From contig JABIKU010000008.1 in NCBI GenBank assembly GCA_018654845.1, positions 1 to 47,716 of the forward strand: a DNA stretch of 47,716 bases, given 5' to 3'. Shown piece after piece: positions 44,119-47,716 of this stretch. The translations under genes and the position numbers were made by a program. This stretch comes from Methanobacteriota archaeon (GTDB taxonomy: Archaea; Thermoplasmatota; Poseidoniia; Poseidoniales; Thalassarchaeaceae). Every line of letters starts with the position of its first letter. Within the stretch, counting starts at the first letter, position 1. Below the pieces are notes generated by a model. That model ran no database searches. It saw nothing but the letters and a program-made list of their open reading frames with translations, and had not been told where the DNA came from.

Positions 44119-44243
44119 GACCAATTCACCTTCGGAAGTAAACAGTGACGTGCCTAAGATTGGTATAACTATTGCTCGTTCGACGTTGTCGGCTACAACA
44201 TCACAAACGAATGGTTGAAATCATAATGGAGGTGCGACGAATC

Positions 44244-45086
44244 ATGAGCGCACAAGAAGGTACAGCACCCCCGGTACTCTTCGTAGTTGGTACCGCAGGT
44301 GCTGGAAAAAGTTCCTTAGTTACTGCATTTCAGAGATGGGCAAGATTCCTTGAAGTTGATGTCCTAACAATCAATCTCGATCCTGGAGCAGAAAGAGTGC
44401 ATTACGACCCTGAATTTGATGTTAGAGATTTGGTCTCACTCTCTGATGTAATGGATGAATACGACCTAGGTCCAAATGGCGCTCAAATTTTGGCAGCCGA
44501 TCTTGTCGCTTCACAAGCAGATGATGTTTTCGAAGAAATCGATGGGATATCTGGTGACATTATGGTCGTCGATACACCTGGCCAAGTTGAATTATTTGCA
44601 TTCAGAGAGGCATCAAGCCATCTTGTCGATGTGATTGGCCAGGGAAGAGCCTGCTTAGTATTCCTCTTCGACCCAATGCTATCTCAGACCCCAAGCGGTT
44701 TCGTTTCGCAAATGCTTCTCTCATCTATCGTTCACTTCAGACTCGGATTACCTACTGCTAACTTCCTCTCTAAATCTGATCTTCTAGATCCTGAAACCCT
44801 TGAAAAAATTCTAGATTGGGGAGAAAACCTCGATATTCTTGAATCGGCACTCTATGAAGAATCAGCTAATCAATCACTGAATGCTGCCCAAGGAGGGCAA
44901 CGTGCTGAATTTGCAATAGGGCAACTAAGAATGATGAAGCACGCTTCTATTCAGCCAGGACTAATTCCTCTTTCCAGTGAAATGGAAGAAGGATTAGCAG
45001 ACATTTTGACCTTCGCTCAATCAATATTCGGCGGAATGGCAGATACCAGAGATGGATTTCAGGGTGATATTGAACATGAACTCTGA
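44244..45086 (+). CDS. GPN-loop GTPase
   Basis: ATG 44244 has GGAGGTG (44228-44234) 9 nt upstream, giving 280 residues, the length of archaeal GPN proteins. The P-loop GTAGAGKS is at 16-23 and the defining Gly-Pro-Asn at 76-78 (YDLGPNGAQ). A DTPGQVELFAF switch-II segment and the specificity motif SKSDLL follow. Eukaryotic relatives (Gpn1-3) help assemble RNA polymerase. The archaeal role is likely similar but unproven. The 3' end overlaps the OTC start by 11 bases. Confidence 0.92.
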   Translation: MSAQEGTAPPVLFVVGTAGAGKSSLVTAFQRWARFLEVDVLTINLDPGAERVHYDPEFDVRDLVSLSDVMDEYDLGPNGAQILAADLVASQADDVFEEIDGISGDIMVVDTPGQVELFAFREASSHLVDVIGQGRACLVFLFDPMLSQTPSGFVSQMLLSSIVHFRLGLPTANFLSKSDLLDPETLEKILDWGENLDILESALYEESANQSLNAAQGGQRAEFAIGQLRMMKHASIQPGLIPLSSEMEEGLADILTFAQSIFGGMADTRDGFQGDIEHEL

Positions 45087-46032
45087 AATGAAAAAAGATT
45101 TGATGTCAATCGATGATTTAACCGACATGTTACCCGATTTGGTCAATTGGGCTATCGCCTTCAAGAATGATACGGAAATGGCACCAGAATTTAAGCCATT
45201 AACTGGAATGACTATTGGTTCAATTTACGAAAAACCATCCACTCGTACTCGGGTTTCATTCGAAGTAGGGGTAGGTAAATTAGGTGGTCAACCCCTTACG
45301 CTTCTATCAAAAGATATTCAAATTGGTAAGAGTGAATCGATTGCAGATACAGCTGCTGTTCTCTCACGGTTCCTAGATGGTATCACTTACCGTTGCTTCG
45401 CCCATGCTGATGTTCAAGAACTTGCACAACACGCATCAGTTCCAGTTATCAATGCCCTTTCTGATATGCACCACCCATGTCAAGCAGCTGCTGATTTAAT
45501 GACGATTGTCGAAAATAAAAATAACATAAATGGCCACATTGCTTGGGTAGGTGATGGAAATAATGTACTACATGATTTGCTTCTAGCCGGAGTTGCATTC
45601 GGTTATGATGTCAAGTATGCAACTCCTGTTGGGATGGAGCCTAATTCAGAAGTTATCAAGCGTGCTGAAAAAATAGCTGCTAGGAGTGGAGCTAAGATTA
45701 CTGCAACAAATAATCCAAATGAAGCTGTGAGCGGAGCTGGTGTGATTTACACGGATATCTTTGTCTCAATGGGTGAAGAACATATGGAAGATAAATTTAC
45801 AGCATTTGATGGATTTCAAGTCAACGAAGAACTGGTTGCAAACGCTGATTCGAATTACCTATTCATGCATTGCCTCCCAGCACACCGAGGAGAAGAGGTC
45901 ACTGATGGTGTAATCGACTCAAAAAATAGCGTAGTTTTCGACCAAGCTGAAAACCGCATGTGGGCTCAAATGTCAATCTTAACTTACCTATGCAATCCAA
46001 TAGCATGGCAAGCTTACGATGATTTAATTTGA
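45076..46032 (+). CDS. argF: Ornithine carbamoyltransferase
   Basis: ATG 45076 gives 318 residues, typical length; a longer reading from 45052 also exists. The carbamoyl-phosphate loop is STRTRVSFE (55-63); MHHPCQAAAD provides the conserved HPxQ, and MHCLPAHRGEEVTD the ornithine-binding HCLP. It makes citrulline from ornithine and carbamoyl phosphate in arginine synthesis. No other arginine gene is in the window. It overlaps the GPN gene and ends exactly where the convergent UbiA gene ends, with no gap. Confidence 0.95.
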   Translation: MNSEMKKDLMSIDDLTDMLPDLVNWAIAFKNDTEMAPEFKPLTGMTIGSIYEKPSTRTRVSFEVGVGKLGGQPLTLLSKDIQIGKSESIADTAAVLSRFLDGITYRCFAHADVQELAQHASVPVINALSDMHHPCQAAADLMTIVENKNNINGHIAWVGDGNNVLHDLLLAGVAFGYDVKYATPVGMEPNSEVIKRAEKIAARSGAKITATNNPNEAVSGAGVIYTDIFVSMGEEHMEDKFTAFDGFQVNEELVANADSNYLFMHCLPAHRGEEVTDGVIDSKNSVVFDQAENRMWAQMSILTYLCNPIAWQAYDDLI

Positions 46033-46938
46033 TTAAACCATTATTGCGCTTATCATCAAGCCAATTAAGGTAAGTTGCATTGATTTTTTGACTAGCGATT
46101 GAGCCGCATGATCCTCTAAATTTGTTAATTTTGCTTTTACCATTTGCAAAGAAATTATCCCTGGTGTAACCAATAATAGGTGAATGAGAGGGAATACTCC
46201 CAATCCAAACGGCAAGAGGATTGTAATCATCGTTACCAACATCAATGTCCAAGCAATTAATCTCGTCTTTTCTGGGCCAATTCTCATAGCAAGAGTATTT
46301 CTTCCCTTATCACCATCCATATCTTCTATATCTTTGATAATTTCACGGCCTAAATTATAGAAAAAACCAATCAAAAATACGGAGATGACCTTTGGATTTA
46401 ACCAATCAAAAACTCCTGCTGCGCCGAATAAAACGACCATTCCCACCGAGAGAGAGATTGCAATGTTTCCGGGTAATCCTCGATCTTTCAACTTCAAACT
46501 AAGATTACCTGAAGATTCATAATTAGTTAATAGGAAAATTGCGAATAACCAAATTACGACTGAAGGGTACCATTCTTCTACACCGGCACTTAATCCAGAA
46601 GCAATTTTCCCTGCAATAATCAAGCTAGCAAGTGACACCAGCATCAACATACCAGTCACAAATTTTGCTTGAGAAAGACTGATTGCACCACTAGGTAAAG
46701 GTCTATTTGGGCGATTAATTACATCAATTTTAACATCAAGAATATCGTTCAATGCATTCCATGAACACATAAAACACCAAACCGATATCGAATGAAGTAG
46801 AGTTATCTGGGCTAATGAGCCCTGCGGGATTTCTCCCAAAACCAAAACAGCTCCGAAAGCAACGCCGAAGAATCCCGTCAATGAATTTCCTGCTCGCAAT
46901 AATGTAGTCCAAGCAGAAAAGGAAAATCCACTTCCCAT
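46033..46938 (-). CDS. Digeranylgeranylglyceryl phosphate synthase (UbiA family)
   Basis: The 301-residue protein has about eight to nine membrane helices. Both Asp-rich motifs of the prenyltransferase family are present: NALNDILDVKIDVINRPNRPLPSG (about 61-84) and GREIIKDIEDMDGDKGR (about 205-221). The second matches the archaeal DGGGPS subgroup. It attaches the second geranylgeranyl chain to geranylgeranylglyceryl phosphate, a step of archaeal ether-lipid synthesis. It converges on argF with no spacer. Confidence 0.92.
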   Translation of the reverse strand: MGSGFSFSAWTTLLRAGNSLTGFFGVAFGAVLVLGEIPQGSLAQITLLHSISVWCFMCSWNALNDILDVKIDVINRPNRPLPSGAISLSQAKFVTGMLMLVSLASLIIAGKIASGLSAGVEEWYPSVVIWLFAIFLLTNYESSGNLSLKLKDRGLPGNIAISLSVGMVVLFGAAGVFDWLNPKVISVFLIGFFYNLGREIIKDIEDMDGDKGRNTLAMRIGPEKTRLIAWTLMLVTMITILLPFGLGVFPLIHLLLVTPGIISLQMVKAKLTNLEDHAAQSLVKKSMQLTLIGLMISAIMV

Positions 46939-46980
46939 GATTGCTCTGCAATCAACAAAGGACTTGAGTTCTTCCCCAAC

Positions 46981-47235
46981 TCAGGCTGTAGCAGAAGTAA
47001 TCTGTTGAGTCAATGACCAAACACAGACTGTGTAAACACTACCACGGAATTGACCACGCACATGTCCTACCTTTTCGAAGCGGCTATCTTTTGCTAAGAT
47101 ATTTCCAACTTGGTTCATCGTTGCCCCCCATCGAAATCTACTGTTCAGATGATCAAAAATCTCAACAGTATTTGCAGATTCATTATTCCCAAGATAGGTC
47201 TCAACTTCATTTCTCAATCTACCTGTACGAGACAT
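46981..47235 (-). CDS. Small winged-helix-like protein
   Basis: This 84-residue protein has an N-terminal basic segment (SRTGRLRNEVETYL) and a TVEIFDHLNSRFRWGATMNQVGNILAK section with a helix-turn-helix pattern. The following strand region (FRGSVYTVCVWSL) would suit a wing. The GAGGTG site just before the ATG lies inside the end of the upstream gene (TAATG overlap), implying coupled translation. It is probably a DNA- or RNA-binding regulator; the family is not identified. Confidence 0.68.
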   Translation of the reverse strand: MSRTGRLRNEVETYLGNNESANTVEIFDHLNSRFRWGATMNQVGNILAKDSRFEKVGHVRGQFRGSVYTVCVWSLTQQITSATA

Positions 47236-47507
47236 TATGCCACCTCAGCACGTAGTATTTTTGAGGCTAAAACGCGGGAGTGAAGCCCATTCCACGAGGT
47301 TGAACTAACAGCGATTGGGGTAGGTAATTTCGGCATTGGCACCCAGCTTGCATTTTTTATTGAACCATTATTGTTCACCAATATGCTATTCGATGACCCC
47401 ACTTGTGGTGTAGGTGTCCGAATTAAACTTGAAAATGATATAATTCGGCAAGGTTCTGGACGCTTTCTGTAAATTGTCTTAGTGTTCGCATTCTTTGTTG
47501 GGCTCAT
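47235..47507 (-). CDS. Small basic protein of unknown function
   Basis: This 90-residue frame ends in TAA overlapping the next gene's ATG by one base. No clear ribosome site precedes the ATG at 47507, and the protein (rich in Ser, Asn, Lys, Pro) matches nothing I know. Translational coupling to the winged-helix gene is the main support. It could be spurious, with the winged-helix gene having its own start. Confidence 0.45.
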   Translation of the reverse strand: MSPTKNANTKTIYRKRPEPCRIISFSSLIRTPTPQVGSSNSILVNNNGSIKNASWVPMPKLPTPIAVSSTSWNGLHSRVLASKILRAEVA

Positions 47508-47558
47508 ACCCCGATGTCAACTGTAGAGCATATGAATAAACATGAGAGAGGGGTAAAT

Positions 47559-47626
47559 GAAAGTGAAAGTGAAAGTAAAGTCGATTGGGGCTTAGGCCAT
47601 TGTTTTGATAAATGAAAGTAAAGTCG
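47559..47626 (+). repeat. Short GAAAGT repeats upstream of tRNA-Glu
   Basis: Three tandem GAAAGT hexamers (47559-47576) run into AAAGTCG. About 38 bp later GAAAGTAAAGTCG (47614-47626) repeats the end. No gene occupies 47508-47638, so the repeats lie in the tRNA-Glu upstream region. Confidence 0.6.
47603..47612 (+). promoter_or_regulatory. Possible box A for tRNA-Glu
   Basis: TTTTGATAAA-type sequence (47603-47612) lies 27-36 bp upstream of the tRNA-Glu 5' end, near the expected place for an archaeal TATA element. The match is moderate. Confidence 0.3.
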
Positions 47627-47638
47627 CAGAATCACTCC

Positions 47639-47716
47639 GCTCGTGTGGTGTAGTTCGGTCCATCATGTCGCCCTCTCGAGGCGACGACCCGGGTTCAAAT
47701 CCCGGCACGAGCACCA
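47639..47716 (+). tRNA. tRNA-Glu (anticodon CUC)
   Basis: Acceptor GCTCGTG (47639-47645) pairs with CACGAGC (47706-47712). The anticodon loop CTCTCGA gives CTC, and the T-arm contains GGGTTCAAATCCC. The discriminator is A with encoded CCA (47714-47716) at the window end. The gene appears complete. Confidence 0.93.

Noticed and set aside
44172-44243. N-terminal extension of the GPN GTPase from a TTG at 44172
   Set aside because: The extension is basic and unlike the family. The GGAGGTG site supports ATG 44244 instead.
45899-46252. 117-codon minus-strand ORF spanning the argF/UbiA junction
   Set aside because: It overlaps two strongly supported genes in another frame and has no recognisable features.

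Overview
The window looks like a chromosomal segment from a marine planktonic euryarchaeon, most likely Candidatus Poseidoniales (Marine Group II) or a close relative. That placement is inference from gene content; no search was run. Archaeal markers are RNA polymerase subunit L, aEF-1beta beside a small Zn-ribbon protein, archaeal TruD, a DUF106-cmk-cbf5 block, a GPN-loop GTPase, DGGGP synthase and an archaeal-looking RNase P RNA. All four tRNAs encode CCA. Bacterial-style RibA, acyl-CoA/hydroxyacyl-CoA dehydrogenases, very large exported proteins and an export-side disulfide system fit a heterotrophic, protein-degrading surface-ocean archaeon. The genome is compact: many genes overlap or abut, several convergent pairs have gaps of 0-15 bp, and no intergenic stretch exceeds about 250 bp. 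I saw no insertion sequence, prophage or CRISPR array.

Layout. 1-11.3 kb (minus strand): a truncated secreted protein, a 1029-residue surface protein (PPC-like domains, Asp-rich Ca-binding repeats, membrane anchor, poly-proline tail), 3-hydroxybutyryl-CoA dehydrogenase and a 2107-residue membrane-anchored subtilisin-like protease. 11.4-16.8 kb: tRNA-Gln, acyl-CoA dehydrogenase, an alpha/beta hydrolase, DsbB, AsnRS, tRNA-Lys, RpiA. 16.9-20.7 kb: RNase P RNA, a large RND/MMPL protein and a small conserved-looking unknown. 20.9-24.8 kb: a membrane-tethered thioredoxin-like protein and VKOR (a likely disulfide-forming pair), a sugar-nucleotide epimerase, a secreted CxxC protein and RlmE. 24.9-28.3 kb: OB-fold protein, Zn mini-protein, aEF-1beta, PAP2 phosphatase, TruD, RpoL. 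28.4-36 kb: a second RND protein, DUF2240-like protein, HEAT-repeat protein, small unknown, DEAD-box helicase, Zn-TusA fusion, RibA. 36-41.3 kb: tRNA-His, a CARDB-containing surface protein, then Cbf5, Cmk and a DUF106 insertase read leftward. 41.3-47.7 kb: a 922-residue poly-proline/Zn-ribbon protein, GPN GTPase, ornithine carbamoyltransferase, DGGGP synthase, a winged-helix protein, a small unknown and tRNA-Glu.

How the genes work together. Three themes recur: building and oxidatively folding large surface proteins (DsbB, TlpA-like, VKOR, Omp28-like, DUF106 insertase); translation and RNA maturation (AsnRS, four tRNAs, RNase P RNA, TruD, Cbf5, RlmE, aEF-1beta, DEAD-box helicase); and catabolism of exported-protease or lipid products (S8 protease, acyl-CoA and hydroxyacyl-CoA dehydrogenases). 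The most unusual items are the proline-rich PPPPPG(L/F) motifs shared by a membrane-protein tail and a large cytosolic protein, the latter sitting where secY-adk would be expected; a possible CTG start for cmk; and a Zn mini-protein missing half the ligands of one site.
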